In this document: positions 7,835-16,432 of the stretch, one piece after another
Numbering within the stretch: the stretch's first letter is position 1
Layout of the letters: every line of letters begins with the position of its first letter
Origin: Bacillus haynesii
Lineage (GTDB): Bacteria > Bacillota > Bacilli > Bacillales > Bacillaceae
Length of the DNA stretch: 64,000 bases
Assembly: GCF_001969855.1 (NCBI RefSeq)
Contig: NZ_MRBL01000007.1
Location: forward strand, 62,001-126,000
Reading direction: 5' to 3'
The notes under the pieces: generated by a model
What the model was told of the DNA's origin: nothing
What the model saw: only the letters and a program-made list of their open reading frames with translations
Database searches by the model: none
Translations under genes and position numbers: made by a program

Positions 7835-8878
7835 ATGAAAAAAACCATTTATGATGTAGCGGAAGCGGCCGGCGTTTCGATTTCCACGGTTTCCCGGGTG
7901 ATCAACAATACCGGGAGAATCAGCAGGTCGACAAGGGAAAGAGTGTATGCCGTCATGAAAGAACTCGATTATCAGCCGAATGTTCACGCTTCTGCGCTTA
8001 CCGGAAAGCGCACGAACATTATCGGCCTGTTGACGCCCGATATTGCAAACCCGTTTTTCGGCGAGCTTGCCAAAAGCGTTGAAGAGCGGGCGGGCGAGCT
8101 CGGCTTCAGTATTATGATATGCAGTACTGACCGTGATCCGAAAAAGGAGACAACGTATTTCTCGGTGCTCAAGCAAAAAAGCGTCGACGGCATCATTTTT
8201 GCGACCGGCATCGAAAATCAGGAGAGCATGGCTGCGCTCGAGGATATAGCAAAAGAGAGCATACCGCTCGTGATGATTTCCCAGGACCGCGCCCTTGTTC
8301 CGATGGATGTCGTGGTCATCGACGATTTTATGGGCGGATACTTAGCGACGCGGCATTTAATTTCGCTCGGCCATAAGGCAATCGCCTGCATCGCCGGCGA
8401 CGGATCGACAACCGGAGAAAAAGACAGGCTGAAAGGTTTCAAAAAAGCGATGGATGAAGCCGGTATCAAAGTGGATGAATCGCTCATCGCCGGAACCGGT
8501 TTTTCCCTGGAATGCGGCAAAAAAGCGGCCGCTCAGATTTTCGAAAGCAACATTCCGACCGCCGTTTTTGCCATGAATGATGTGCTCGCGTGCGGAGTCA
8601 TTCAGACTGCAAGGGAATGGGGGCTCCATGTTCCAACGGATTTATCGGTCATCGGCTTTGATAATACATTTTTAGCCGAAATGACCGATCCGCCGCTTAC
8701 GACAGTGTCGCAGCCAATTGAAGAAATGGGCCGCCGTGCGGCCGAGCTGCTTGCCGAAGAAATCAGCGGCACGAAAAGCTCGAAAAGCAAAATCATTCTC
8801 ACGCCTGAACTTGTCGTCAGACAGTCGACGGCCCCTCCATTTAAAAAAGAAGCATATGCTGAAAAGAGCGAGTTTTGA
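7835..8878 (+). CDS. degA: LacI-family regulator DegA
   Basis: 347 residues. N-terminal LacI helix-turn-helix and hinge (TIYDVAEAAGVSISTVSRVI, residues ~3-22), then a periplasmic-binding-protein-like effector domain (GLLTPDIANPFFGELAKSVE; VIGFDNTFLAEMTDPPLTTV near the end). DegA of B. subtilis was found through its effect on degradation of glutamine PRPP amidotransferase; its DNA targets are less clear. It is followed by iolU after 166 bp containing three AGCGCT palindromes, so local control of iolU is plausible. A short GT-TGACA/TATAAT-rich segment lies just upstream at 7775-7796, without ideal spacing. Confidence 0.9.
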   Translation: MKKTIYDVAEAAGVSISTVSRVINNTGRISRSTRERVYAVMKELDYQPNVHASALTGKRTNIIGLLTPDIANPFFGELAKSVEERAGELGFSIMICSTDRDPKKETTYFSVLKQKSVDGIIFATGIENQESMAALEDIAKESIPLVMISQDRALVPMDVVVIDDFMGGYLATRHLISLGHKAIACIAGDGSTTGEKDRLKGFKKAMDEAGIKVDESLIAGTGFSLECGKKAAAQIFESNIPTAVFAMNDVLACGVIQTAREWGLHVPTDLSVIGFDNTFLAEMTDPPLTTVSQPIEEMGRRAAELLAEEISGTKSSKSKIILTPELVVRQSTAPPFKKEAYAEKSEF

Positions 8879-8897
8879 TAGAAACAACGCTCTTTTT
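8862..8897 (+). terminator. Terminator of degA
   Basis: AAAAGAGCG (8862-8870) and CGCTCTTTT (8888-8896) form a 9-bp stem followed by TT; the degA stop codon lies in the loop. Separates degA from iolU transcription. Confidence 0.7.
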
Positions 8898-8910
8898 TCG
8901 TTTATAAAGA

Positions 8911-9021
8911 GAAAGCGCTCGACTTAATTAAATCCTAAAAGCCATTGCAGATAAAATAAATACAGGATAAAATCAGAATTGAAATGAGCAAGCGCTTTCC
9001 CTAATTAATAAAGCGCTTTCA
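8911..9021 (+). promoter_or_regulatory. Three LacI/CcpA-type operator palindromes upstream of iolU
   Basis: AGCGCT cores at 8914-8919 (GAAAGCGCTC), 8991-8996 (GCAAGCGCTTTC) and 9012-9017 (TAAAGCGCTTTC). Centres are 77 and 21 bp apart; 21 bp is two helical turns. Central CG and symmetric arms are typical of LacI-family operators, and the third also fits a catabolite-responsive element in 13 of 14 positions on the minus strand. Either DegA (next door) or CcpA could bind; the sequence cannot decide. Confidence 0.55.
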
Positions 9022-9044
9022 TAAAATGCAAAGGGGAGAAGAAA

Positions 9045-10073
9045 ATGACAGAACTAGTGAGATGCGCCGTATTGGGGCTCGGAAGGCTCGGCTGTTACCA
9101 CGCGAAAAACCTCAAAACCGAGGTGCCCGGAGTCCTGCTCGCCGCTGTAGCCGACCCGGCAGAGGGAAGGGCGAGGGAGATTGCTGCTGAACTGGGTGTT
9201 GGAAAGTGGTTTGAAGATCCGTTTGAATGCCTGCGCGACCCAGAGATTGATGCCGTCGTCATCGTTACGCCGACATCTACTCATGCCGAAGTGATCAAAC
9301 AGGCGGCCGAATGCGGCAAACAGATTTTCGTCGAGAAGCCGCTGACATTAAATCTTGAAGAATCAATAGAAGTCATTTCCAAAATCAAAGAAACGGGCGT
9401 GATTTGCCAGGTAGGGTTTATGAGGCGGTTTGATCCTGCTTATGCGGATGCCAAAAGGAGGATCGATGCCGGAGAGATTGGCAAACCGATCTATTATAAA
9501 GGGTTCACGCGCGATTTTGGCTCGCCTCCGGCTGAATTCATCAAAAAAAGCGGCGGTATTTTCGTCGATTGTTCGATTCATGATTATGATATCGCGCGTT
9601 ATTTAATGGGAGCTGAAATCACTGCGGTTTCCGGACACGGAAGGGTTTTGAAGCACGCGTTCATGCCGGGATGCCATGACGTCGATCAAGCGCTCACCTA
9701 TATGGAGTTTGATTCGGGAGCGGCGGGTGATGCGGAAGCAAGCCGCAATTCGTCTTACGGCCACGATATACGCGCCGAAATTATCGGAACGGACGGCAGC
9801 ATCTTCATCGGGACGCTGCGAAACCCGTCGGTTACCGTGCGAACCGGACAGGGGAGCAGCTATAATATCATTCCCGATTTCCAGGCAAGGTTCCATGAAG
9901 CGTACTGCTTGGAGCTGCAGCACTTTGCCGAGTGTGTTCGCAACAAAACGAAACCGATTGTGACTGAAGTGGATGCGGCAGTCAATTTGGAAATCGCGCT
10001 TGCGGCCACGCAATCCTGGTCAACAGGCAAGCCCGTCAAGATTCAGTATCAGACGAAACAGCTTACGGTATGA
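9045..10073 (+). CDS. iolU: Inositol dehydrogenase-like oxidoreductase IolU (YisS)
   Basis: 342 residues, Gfo/Idh/MocA family. N-terminal Rossmann fold with GLGRLG at residues 11-16, and the family EKP motif (FVEKPLTLN) near residue 95; the C-terminal alpha/beta domain has the DCSIHDYDIARYL segment with the catalytic-site Asp/His. In B. subtilis YisS/IolU is reported as an NADP-dependent scyllo-inositol dehydrogenase. RBS AAAGGGGAGAAG precedes ATG 9045. Monocistronic, with three operator-like palindromes upstream. Confidence 0.85.
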   Translation: MTELVRCAVLGLGRLGCYHAKNLKTEVPGVLLAAVADPAEGRAREIAAELGVGKWFEDPFECLRDPEIDAVVIVTPTSTHAEVIKQAAECGKQIFVEKPLTLNLEESIEVISKIKETGVICQVGFMRRFDPAYADAKRRIDAGEIGKPIYYKGFTRDFGSPPAEFIKKSGGIFVDCSIHDYDIARYLMGAEITAVSGHGRVLKHAFMPGCHDVDQALTYMEFDSGAAGDAEASRNSSYGHDIRAEIIGTDGSIFIGTLRNPSVTVRTGQGSSYNIIPDFQARFHEAYCLELQHFAECVRNKTKPIVTEVDAAVNLEIALAATQSWSTGKPVKIQYQTKQLTV

Positions 10074-10175
10074 ACGGGGACTAAGATCTCATAGGATCAG
10101 CAGAAAGCAGGGCGGAAGGAAGCGTTTCTCCGCCCGGGGGCGACTTTCTCCCCGCGTTTTCAATCAACTGTCACC

Positions 10176-11264
10176 TTATTGCGTATTGACAATCGGTCTC
10201 AGATTCAGCTGGTAGTCCACCTTAACATCCATGTTCTCCCAACGCTTCAGCCATGCTTTGTCGCTCATCGGCTTTGTAAACGGAAACAGCGCTTCGCCGC
10301 CGACTTCAAGCGGATCAACCCGAATGTTTTGCATGTCCTTAATGATGTCCGCGGTTTTCTTTTCCAATTCAGATTCCACATCATGGACGAGTGCGCTGAA
10401 TTCGCTTTGATCCTGCAAGTTTTTATCGCCTGTATATTCTTCAATTCCCGCGTTTAGGCTGACCTTCATTGATAAAGCCGTATTGTTTTGATTCAAGTCA
10501 AACGTGACGGTTGAGCGGGCTTGGCCGATCACGATTGACAAGTTGGGGATCGTGAGGAACTTCAGGTACCTGTTATTGTTGATCAGCTGAAAAGTTTGAT
10601 CGTCTATGCCGGTCAGGACCTTTACGAATTTGTCGTTTCGGAAAAGTCCTGTTCCTTCATATGTAAACTGGTTTCCATCGGTTCTGAAAACAGGCACGTA
10701 TGGATCTGAAAAGTGGGTGTACAGCTGGTTTTTGAATTGATGCAGGTTGACGATGCTCATTTCACCCTGGTTGGCTTTTTCAAAATGCCTTAACGTCTGA
10801 TACAGATAAAAGTCAAAATTCTCGCTTTGCTTCAATTCGCTCAGTATATATTTGTCAAAATCGCCTTTGACGATGATCAGGTAAAGGCGGGGGCCGATTT
10901 TCGGGTCTGACAGGAGCGTGTTGATAATCGGAAGTATGCCTTTGTCGGCGAGATTTTCTTCGATCATCACCATTCTCAGCTGCCCGTTTTTCAGCTCGTT
11001 GAAATAATTTAAATTAAAGCGCTTTCCTACTTGTTTGATCATATCGACTTCGGTGCTGAACAGCCGCTTTTTTTCAAGGCCCACCGGAGGGACGACGGTG
11101 CTCATCGAGATCTTTCCTTTTTTTCCTTCTTTCATGTACCAAAAGGTAACCGGTGAGATTTCTTCGATCTCATTGTTTTCGACAAATGGAGAGCAGCCCG
11201 CAACCGCTATGAAAACCCCGAGTACGATACAGCAGTTTAATATGAGGCGTTTTCCGCTGGTCAT
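10176..11264 (-). CDS. Spore germinant receptor C subunit (GerAC family lipoprotein)
   Basis: 362 residues. The N-terminal hydrophobic stretch ends in a lipobox VAGC (Cys24), so it is a lipoprotein of the inner spore membrane. The body fits the Ger(x)C family: VEMIKQVGKRFNLNY-like middle and the C-terminal GGEALFPFTKPMSDKAWLKRW region. The frame is open to 11411, but the ATG at 11262-11264 overlaps the TGA of the preceding B-subunit gene (ATGA), and GAAAGGGG lies upstream, so this start is preferred. Third gene of the A-B-C operon. Confidence 0.85.
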   Translation of the reverse strand: MTSGKRLILNCCIVLGVFIAVAGCSPFVENNEIEEISPVTFWYMKEGKKGKISMSTVVPPVGLEKKRLFSTEVDMIKQVGKRFNLNYFNELKNGQLRMVMIEENLADKGILPIINTLLSDPKIGPRLYLIIVKGDFDKYILSELKQSENFDFYLYQTLRHFEKANQGEMSIVNLHQFKNQLYTHFSDPYVPVFRTDGNQFTYEGTGLFRNDKFVKVLTGIDDQTFQLINNNRYLKFLTIPNLSIVIGQARSTVTFDLNQNNTALSMKVSLNAGIEEYTGDKNLQDQSEFSALVHDVESELEKKTADIIKDMQNIRVDPLEVGGEALFPFTKPMSDKAWLKRWENMDVKVDYQLNLRPIVNTQ

Positions 11265-12379
11265 GGCATGCGCCCCTTTCGTTTTCCGGCGATGACAAGA
11301 ATAGCCGGAATCAATACATAAGTGGCGGCTCCGATGGCTACTTCGATCAAAAACCACATATTCTGCTCTTTTCCGGATTGCCAAAACCAGGTGCTCATGA
11401 TGAGCGAACATCCCGTGATCAGCAGGAAGCTGAACAGAAATCCTCTTCGCGTCACCGGTTTGGACACCCTTTTAAATAAAATGCGAAGGCCTCCGTAAAA
11501 GCAGAGCAAAAAAATGGCGATCACAAACGCAAAATGAAACATATGGGCAGACAGAAGAAACGTATCGATCCGCTCCAAAATCGGTGACTGTAAATAGCGG
11601 AGCATGTTCATCACCGGAAAAATGGTTTCCCGCAAATAAGAGGAGCCGTAGAAAAACAGTGCACCGATAAACAAAAACAAGTATTCGAAGAGTGAAATCG
11701 CATTACCGACCGATAAACATTTCAGCACATTTGTTTCCTTACTGAACCACGGAGCCAGACAAATCAAATACTCGGGGCTGGAAAAAGAAGACCACATGAC
11801 GAGCAGTGCCTTCCAAGAATGTTCAGTCCATTCAAAAGGAATCAACGGGTATAAATCAGTCAAGGAAGCGATCGGGGGTATGTAAAATCTGATAAAAATG
11901 AACACGATCCAAAATGATGACATAAAGGCAATAATGACAAAGCGCATCGTATTTTCCATGCCGCGGGAGGCAGCATACCCGCTGATAACCAGAATAAAGA
12001 TCACAAGCCAGTTGATATTGATCGCGGGAAAGATGAAGTGTCTCACCGTTTCGGCGTAGCTTGTGATCATGATCGCGATCTTTAGCGCGAGCTGAATTAA
12101 GCCGATCAGGATAAAAAAGCGCAGCTTGCGTTCGCCGAAGAGGGCGGCGAAGCCTTCGTAGCCTTTTGCGGCCCCTGGAGAAGACAGCCATTTGGACAAC
12201 AGGAACAAGTTGAACTGGGACAGCATTCCGACAGCGAGCATGACGAACATCATGTAAGGGTGAACGAGATACATCGGCAGAACCAAAATGAAAAAAAGGA
12301 CTTGCATACGATTGGCGATGAGGGCGATGTAAATTCCGCCGAGAGGCCGTGTCTTGTGAAATAATTGAAAAGAACTCAA
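11261..12379 (-). CDS. Spore germinant receptor B subunit (GerAB family)
   Basis: 372 residues, about ten membrane helices, of the GerAB/endospore germination permease family in the APC transporter superfamily. This subunit is thought to bind the germinant (amino acid) and carry the water/ligand pocket. Lies 6 bp after the A subunit and overlaps the C subunit by 4 bp, so the three are translationally coupled. Which B. subtilis paralogue (GerA, GerB, GerK or Ynd) it matches cannot be settled without alignment. Confidence 0.86.
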   Translation of the reverse strand: MSSFQLFHKTRPLGGIYIALIANRMQVLFFILVLPMYLVHPYMMFVMLAVGMLSQFNLFLLSKWLSSPGAAKGYEGFAALFGERKLRFFILIGLIQLALKIAIMITSYAETVRHFIFPAININWLVIFILVISGYAASRGMENTMRFVIIAFMSSFWIVFIFIRFYIPPIASLTDLYPLIPFEWTEHSWKALLVMWSSFSSPEYLICLAPWFSKETNVLKCLSVGNAISLFEYLFLFIGALFFYGSSYLRETIFPVMNMLRYLQSPILERIDTFLLSAHMFHFAFVIAIFLLCFYGGLRILFKRVSKPVTRRGFLFSFLLITGCSLIMSTWFWQSGKEQNMWFLIEVAIGAATYVLIPAILVIAGKRKGRMP

Positions 12380-12385
12380 GCCGCT

Positions 12386-13855
12386 TCATCTCCTTTTTAC
12401 GTACCGCCATTTTTGCAGGGGATGCAGATATTCGGGGCGCTTTTTCAGCCAAATCAATGGACTTCGAAGAAAAAGATCGAGCCAATCGCGCCAATATAAT
12501 GGAGTAATCGGTGCAAAATAAGGCTGCTTGAGCGAAGTGAGCCCGTTCAAATGAACAAACAGCCCGATCATTCCGAAGATCAATCCGAAAAAACCGAGGC
12601 AGGCGGAGAACACGAGCATCGTAAAATGAATCATAGTGTGCCCTTTAGCGACGATGTAGTTGGGCACCAAAAATGACGCGACCGTTGAGATGCCGACCAA
12701 AACGATCAGTACTTTGCTGACAAAGCCGGCCTGCACCGCCGCTTCCCCAATGACAATCCCCGAGATGACACCCAATGTTGAACTTGATTTTGTCGGCATC
12801 CGCACGCTGGCTTCCTTGATAATTTCGATGACGAGCAGCATAAGGACAGCTTCCCAAAACGGGCTGAACGGTACTTTGCTTCTTGATTCGATCAGCACGT
12901 AAAGGATCTGGAGCGGAAACATATGATAATGATGAGTCGACAAGGCGACATACAAAGGTATTAACAAAATAGACAGAAAAAAACTGGTGTAGCGCAGCAT
13001 TCTAAAAAAGCTGGCAACCGGCCAGCGCGTCGTATAATCTTCGGCGGAGTGAAAAAGGTGAAAAAACGTGATCGGTGCATGTAATACAAACGGCGTCTGG
13101 TCGACCAAAATGGCGATTTTGCCAATGCTTAAATTGTATGCGGAAATGTCGGGACGCTCGGTCTGCTGGAACTGCGGGAAAATCGAATGATGATGATCTT
13201 CAATCAATTCAGTGAGCTGTGCAGAATCGAAGATCATGTCAAAATCGGTTTCCGCGATTTTTTTTCTGGCTTCCTCAATTAATTGAGGATTGGTTAATCC
13301 GGCAATATAAACGATGACAACGGATGTTTTGCTGAGCGAGCCGACCGTCAGCCTTTCCGCTTTTAAATTGGTTAAAGGCAGCCTGCGCCGCAGCAAAGAA
13401 AGATTAACATCAAGCTGTTCGGTAAAACTGTCTTTCGGACCGTACATCACCGTTTCTGTTTGAGACGGTTCAATCTGCCGGCCGACCCGATTTTCAACGG
13501 GAATGGCAAACCACTGCTGCTGAACCGGATCATGGATGATGATCGAACCGGACATCAGCCACTCTTTTGCGCTTTCTAAAGATACGATCGGTTCCACGTG
13601 CAAAACAAAGGATTTTAAACAGCGATATATTGACTCTTCTTCACCGCTCATGATCAGAGGCCTGATGATCGACTGCTGCAACAGCACCCGGTCAATGATG
13701 GTATGTAAATAGTAAAATACTGCTTTTTGTCCGCCTTTTGTTTCATGCTCTTCGATCACCGCATCTGCCATACCGGCGGTGGCATCAAGAAGGGCATCTC
13801 TTGTAATGGGAGCGCTCCGCAATCCGGCTCCCTTTTTTTTATATTTTCGAAACAT
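12386..13855 (-). CDS. Spore germinant receptor A subunit (GerAA family)
   Basis: About 489 residues. A large N-terminal cytosolic domain (YNLSIGKIAILVDQTPFVLHAP in the family-typical central block) is followed by five or so membrane helices and the conserved LGVISGIVIGEAAVQAGFVS segment. A short basic tail ends in KRR. Two ATGs lie at 13861 and 13855; GAGGG is almost fused to the first and 6 bases from the second, so 13855 is favoured. First gene of an A-B-C germinant receptor operon, normally expressed in the forespore under SigG; I could not identify a convincing promoter. Confidence 0.87.
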   Translation of the reverse strand: MFRKYKKKGAGLRSAPITRDALLDATAGMADAVIEEHETKGGQKAVFYYLHTIIDRVLLQQSIIRPLIMSGEEESIYRCLKSFVLHVEPIVSLESAKEWLMSGSIIIHDPVQQQWFAIPVENRVGRQIEPSQTETVMYGPKDSFTEQLDVNLSLLRRRLPLTNLKAERLTVGSLSKTSVVIVYIAGLTNPQLIEEARKKIAETDFDMIFDSAQLTELIEDHHHSIFPQFQQTERPDISAYNLSIGKIAILVDQTPFVLHAPITFFHLFHSAEDYTTRWPVASFFRMLRYTSFFLSILLIPLYVALSTHHYHMFPLQILYVLIESRSKVPFSPFWEAVLMLLVIEIIKEASVRMPTKSSSTLGVISGIVIGEAAVQAGFVSKVLIVLVGISTVASFLVPNYIVAKGHTMIHFTMLVFSACLGFFGLIFGMIGLFVHLNGLTSLKQPYFAPITPLYWRDWLDLFLRSPLIWLKKRPEYLHPLQKWRYVKRR

Positions 13856-13968
13856 GGACATCCCTCATCAGCGATTGATCAATGCCAGGTTACCGGACCT
13901 TGTCGAGATGTCCTTATTGTGCTCGCTGCTTCTCAGGTTTATGTGGACAGAAGCCGCGTTTCTCAAAA

Positions 13969-14574
13969 TCAGGTAAACAGCGAGGCGCCGAGGTAGGCGG
14001 CAAGCCCCCACATGACAGCCGCAGATCCTTTGTTGAACAAGGTCAGTACGAACCCTTGTGAATCGAGCTGTTTGAGAAGTCTTCCCGCTGCGGCGAGTCC
14101 CAGAAACCATAGCCACGAAACCATCATGCATGCACAGGTGAACAGCCAAAGATCAGCACCTTCATACGCTAAAGAGTTCGTGCCGATCACGCCGACGATA
14201 TCGAGCAAGGCGTGCGGATTTAAGAGCGACACGGCCGCTGCAAAGGCGATTTGCTTTTTGGCCGGCATAGATTCGGACGCGCTTCCCACTGCTGGCTTGC
14301 TTCTCCATGTGGCCCATCCCATATAAATGAGAAACAGAACGCCTCCGGCCAAAAGGATAATTTTAACTTCGGGAAGACCGGCGACAGCCGCGGAAATTCC
14401 TGTGACTGCAAGGATAATCAGGAGGGAATCGCACAACGATGCGGCGATGACAAGCGGCATAACCCGCCAAATGCTTGATGATGAAGCTCCTTGCTGAAAA
14501 ATCAGGACATTTTGCGCGCCGAGCGGCAAGATCAGTCCAAAAGCGAGAATGATTCCGTGAATAGCTGCGTTCAT
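13969..14574 (-). CDS. yisU: LysE-family amino-acid exporter YisU
   Basis: 201 residues, about six membrane helices, with the LysE/ArgO N-terminal signature FGLILPLGAQNVLIFQQG and the central LLNPHALLDIVG (Asn-Pro-His) motif. Exports basic or other amino acids in characterised relatives. The frame continues to 14595, but GAAAGGGG sits between that ATG and the one at 14572-14574, which is therefore taken as the start. Divergent from the MocR regulator yisV, 131 bp away, with a perfect dyad between them, so YisV control is likely. Confidence 0.85.
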   Translation of the reverse strand: MNAAIHGIILAFGLILPLGAQNVLIFQQGASSSSIWRVMPLVIAASLCDSLLIILAVTGISAAVAGLPEVKIILLAGGVLFLIYMGWATWRSKPAVGSASESMPAKKQIAFAAAVSLLNPHALLDIVGVIGTNSLAYEGADLWLFTCACMMVSWLWFLGLAAAGRLLKQLDSQGFVLTLFNKGSAAVMWGLAAYLGASLFT

Positions 14575-14644
14575 GACTGCAAAAACCCCTTTCATTCAAA
14601 ACATCCGTTTTATTGTAGAGCAAGAAACGGGGAATGTCTCCGGC

Positions 14645-14675
14645 CATTTGGCTGGCCTAATTGCCCAGCCAAATG
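14645..14675. promoter_or_regulatory. Perfect 11-bp-arm dyad between yisU and yisV (candidate YisV operator)
   Basis: CATTTGGCTGG (14645-14655) and its exact reverse complement CCAGCCAAATG (14665-14675) flank a 9-base spacer. Arm centres are 20 bp apart, about two helical turns, placing both half-sites on one DNA face. It lies 70 bp from the yisU start and 30 bp from the yisV start. No T-run follows, so it is not a terminator. MocR proteins usually bind repeats in such divergent intergenic regions. Confidence 0.6.
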
Positions 14676-14705
14676 CTATCCTTTAAAAAAGGAGCTGAAC
14701 CTGAA

Positions 14706-16145
14706 GTGCACAGACAGCTGAACAGACATTCAGACATTCCGCTATACCAGCAAATCGAACAGATTATAAAAGAGAAGATTTTGCAAGGGGAATGGCCGGC
14801 CGGGACGAAAATCCCTTCCCAACGTAAGCTGGCCTCCATGTTTCAAGTGAATCGAAGCACGGTGACCGAGGCTCTTGACGAGCTGACAGCCCAAGGGCTT
14901 CTTGAAGGCAACCGTGGCGGAGGCACAAAGGTGGCCAATCAAACATGGTCAGGATTGACGGCGGGGCCGCCGCTCGATTGGACGAGTTATGTACGCTCGG
15001 GGATTCACCGCCCCAATTCAATGACGGTTCAGGAAATCAACAGGCAGGAGTTTGCAGAAGGAATCATCAGGCTCGGCACAGGTGAACTGGCGCCTGAACT
15101 GCTGCCCTATCAACAGATGGAAAAGATTCTGCGCGGCGCCGCATCTGAAAGGCTGATGCTCGGGTATGAAGAACCGAAAGGAAACCGCTATACAAGAGAG
15201 GTGCTGGCGGAGCATCTGAGCCGGAAGGGTGTGCGTGTATCGGCCGATTCGATTCTGATCGTCTCCGGAGCACTACAGGCGCTGCAGCTCATATCGATCG
15301 GCCTTTTGAAGCGGAGAGCCGTCGTGTTGACGGAAAAGCCGTCATATCTGTACTCGCTGCACGTTTTTCAATCGATGGACATGCGGCTTTGCGGGCTTCC
15401 CATGGATGCCGGGGGATTAGACCCATCCGTCATTCCGGCGGTAAAAAAACGGCATGGCGCCGATCTGTTGTACACGATTCCGTCATTTCACAATCCGACG
15501 GGCAAACTGATGTCCGAAGATCGGAAGCGCGAGCTGATTCAAGTCAGCAAGCGGCTGTCACTCCCTGTTATTGAAGATGATGCATACGGCGATTTGCAGC
15601 TTGACGGTCCGCCGTCATCGCCGCTGAAGGCCATGGACAGAGAAGGCAGCATTCTTTATGTCGGCACATTATCGAAAACCGTCAGCCCCGGCCTCCGCAT
15701 CGGCTGGGTTGCTGGACCAGAGCCCGTCATCGAGAGGCTGGCCGATATTAAAATGCAGACTGACTACGGATCAAGTTCATTGTCGCAATGGGCGGCTGCA
15801 AAGTGGCTTTCAAGCGGGCTTTATGATGAAAATCTCAGCCGGATCAAAAGCGAACTGAGACAAAGGCGGGATGAGGCGATCCGGTGTCTTGAGACCTATT
15901 GCAGAGGAATCGCCCGCTGGGAAAAGCCCTCAGGCGGGTTTTACATTTGGGTCACCTTTCTAAAACCGCTCTCGCTCAGCGCTTTGTTTGAACAAGCATT
16001 ACAAAAAAACATCCTCATCAATCCCGGCACCCTCTACGATAAGGAAGCCAAATACAGTATCAGATTGTCCTATTCGTACGCCTCTTTGGAAGAGCTTCGC
16101 TACAGCATTCAAACGATCGCAGAACTCGCCGGGAAACTCATGTGA
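14706..16145 (+). CDS. yisV: MocR/PdxR-type GntR regulator with aminotransferase domain (YisV)
   Basis: 479 residues. N-terminal GntR winged helix (DIPLYQQIEQIIKEKILQGE ... RSTVTEALDELTAQGLLEG) joined to a fold-type-I aminotransferase domain containing the PLP lysine in GTLSKTVSPGLRIGW. MocR proteins use PLP or an aldimine as effector. Start chosen at GTG 14706-14708, behind AAAAGGAG; the frame is open back to 14661, inside the dyad. Gene position next to the LysE exporter matches B. subtilis yisU-yisV. Target is probably the divergent exporter. Confidence 0.85.
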   Translation: MHRQLNRHSDIPLYQQIEQIIKEKILQGEWPAGTKIPSQRKLASMFQVNRSTVTEALDELTAQGLLEGNRGGGTKVANQTWSGLTAGPPLDWTSYVRSGIHRPNSMTVQEINRQEFAEGIIRLGTGELAPELLPYQQMEKILRGAASERLMLGYEEPKGNRYTREVLAEHLSRKGVRVSADSILIVSGALQALQLISIGLLKRRAVVLTEKPSYLYSLHVFQSMDMRLCGLPMDAGGLDPSVIPAVKKRHGADLLYTIPSFHNPTGKLMSEDRKRELIQVSKRLSLPVIEDDAYGDLQLDGPPSSPLKAMDREGSILYVGTLSKTVSPGLRIGWVAGPEPVIERLADIKMQTDYGSSSLSQWAAAKWLSSGLYDENLSRIKSELRQRRDEAIRCLETYCRGIARWEKPSGGFYIWVTFLKPLSLSALFEQALQKNILINPGTLYDKEAKYSIRLSYSYASLEELRYSIQTIAELAGKLM

Positions 16146-16159
16146 GCCCCGGCTGTACC

Positions 16160-16188
16160 GGCTGCTGAAAAATCGACGTTCAGCAGCC
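16160..16188 (+). terminator. Hairpin downstream of yisV
   Basis: GGCTGCTGAA (16160-16169) and TTCAGCAGCC (16179-16188) form a perfect 10-bp stem with a 9-base loop, 15 bases after the yisV stop. It lacks a U-run, so it may end transcription poorly or act as a 3'-end stabiliser. The rest of 16189-16350 shows no gene. Confidence 0.45.
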
Positions 16189-16352
16189 GCCACGCTTTAC
16201 ATTTCAGGCCTCGCGTTATTTAAAAACAGTCCATAAAATTCCATTAACATATCATTCAAGGAACTATTGATTCATATTAGCAGATGAATGTGCAGCAGAG
16301 GAAATATTCATGTTGCCTCGTTATGAGAAACGTCCTATTTTTCTGAATCTTA

Positions 16353-16380
16353 TTGACATGCCGGTGTCACAAAATATACA
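16353..16380 (+). promoter_or_regulatory. SigA promoter of the siderophore operon
   Basis: TTGACA at 16353-16358 and TATACA at 16375-16380 with 16-bp spacing: a near-consensus SigA promoter. The start site is expected near 16387, just before a Fur box, 50 bp ahead of the first gene. Confidence 0.75.
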
Positions 16381-16394
16381 CTTTTTTTGTCATT

Positions 16395-16413
16395 GAAAAT
16401 GATAATCTTTATC
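16395..16413 (+). promoter_or_regulatory. Fur box controlling the siderophore operon
   Basis: GAAAATGATAATCTTTATC matches the 19-bp Fur box GATAATGATTATCATTATC at 16 of 19 positions. It covers the region just after the expected transcription start, so Fur with iron would block initiation or clearance. This fits iron-repressed expression of the genes that follow. Confidence 0.75.
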
Positions 16414-16432
16414 AATTGGAGGAATGCTTTCT

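Noticed and set aside
16146..16432. Small gene between yisV and the siderophore operon
   Set aside because: No start with a ribosome site and a coding-like frame; region is explained by a hairpin, promoter and Fur box.
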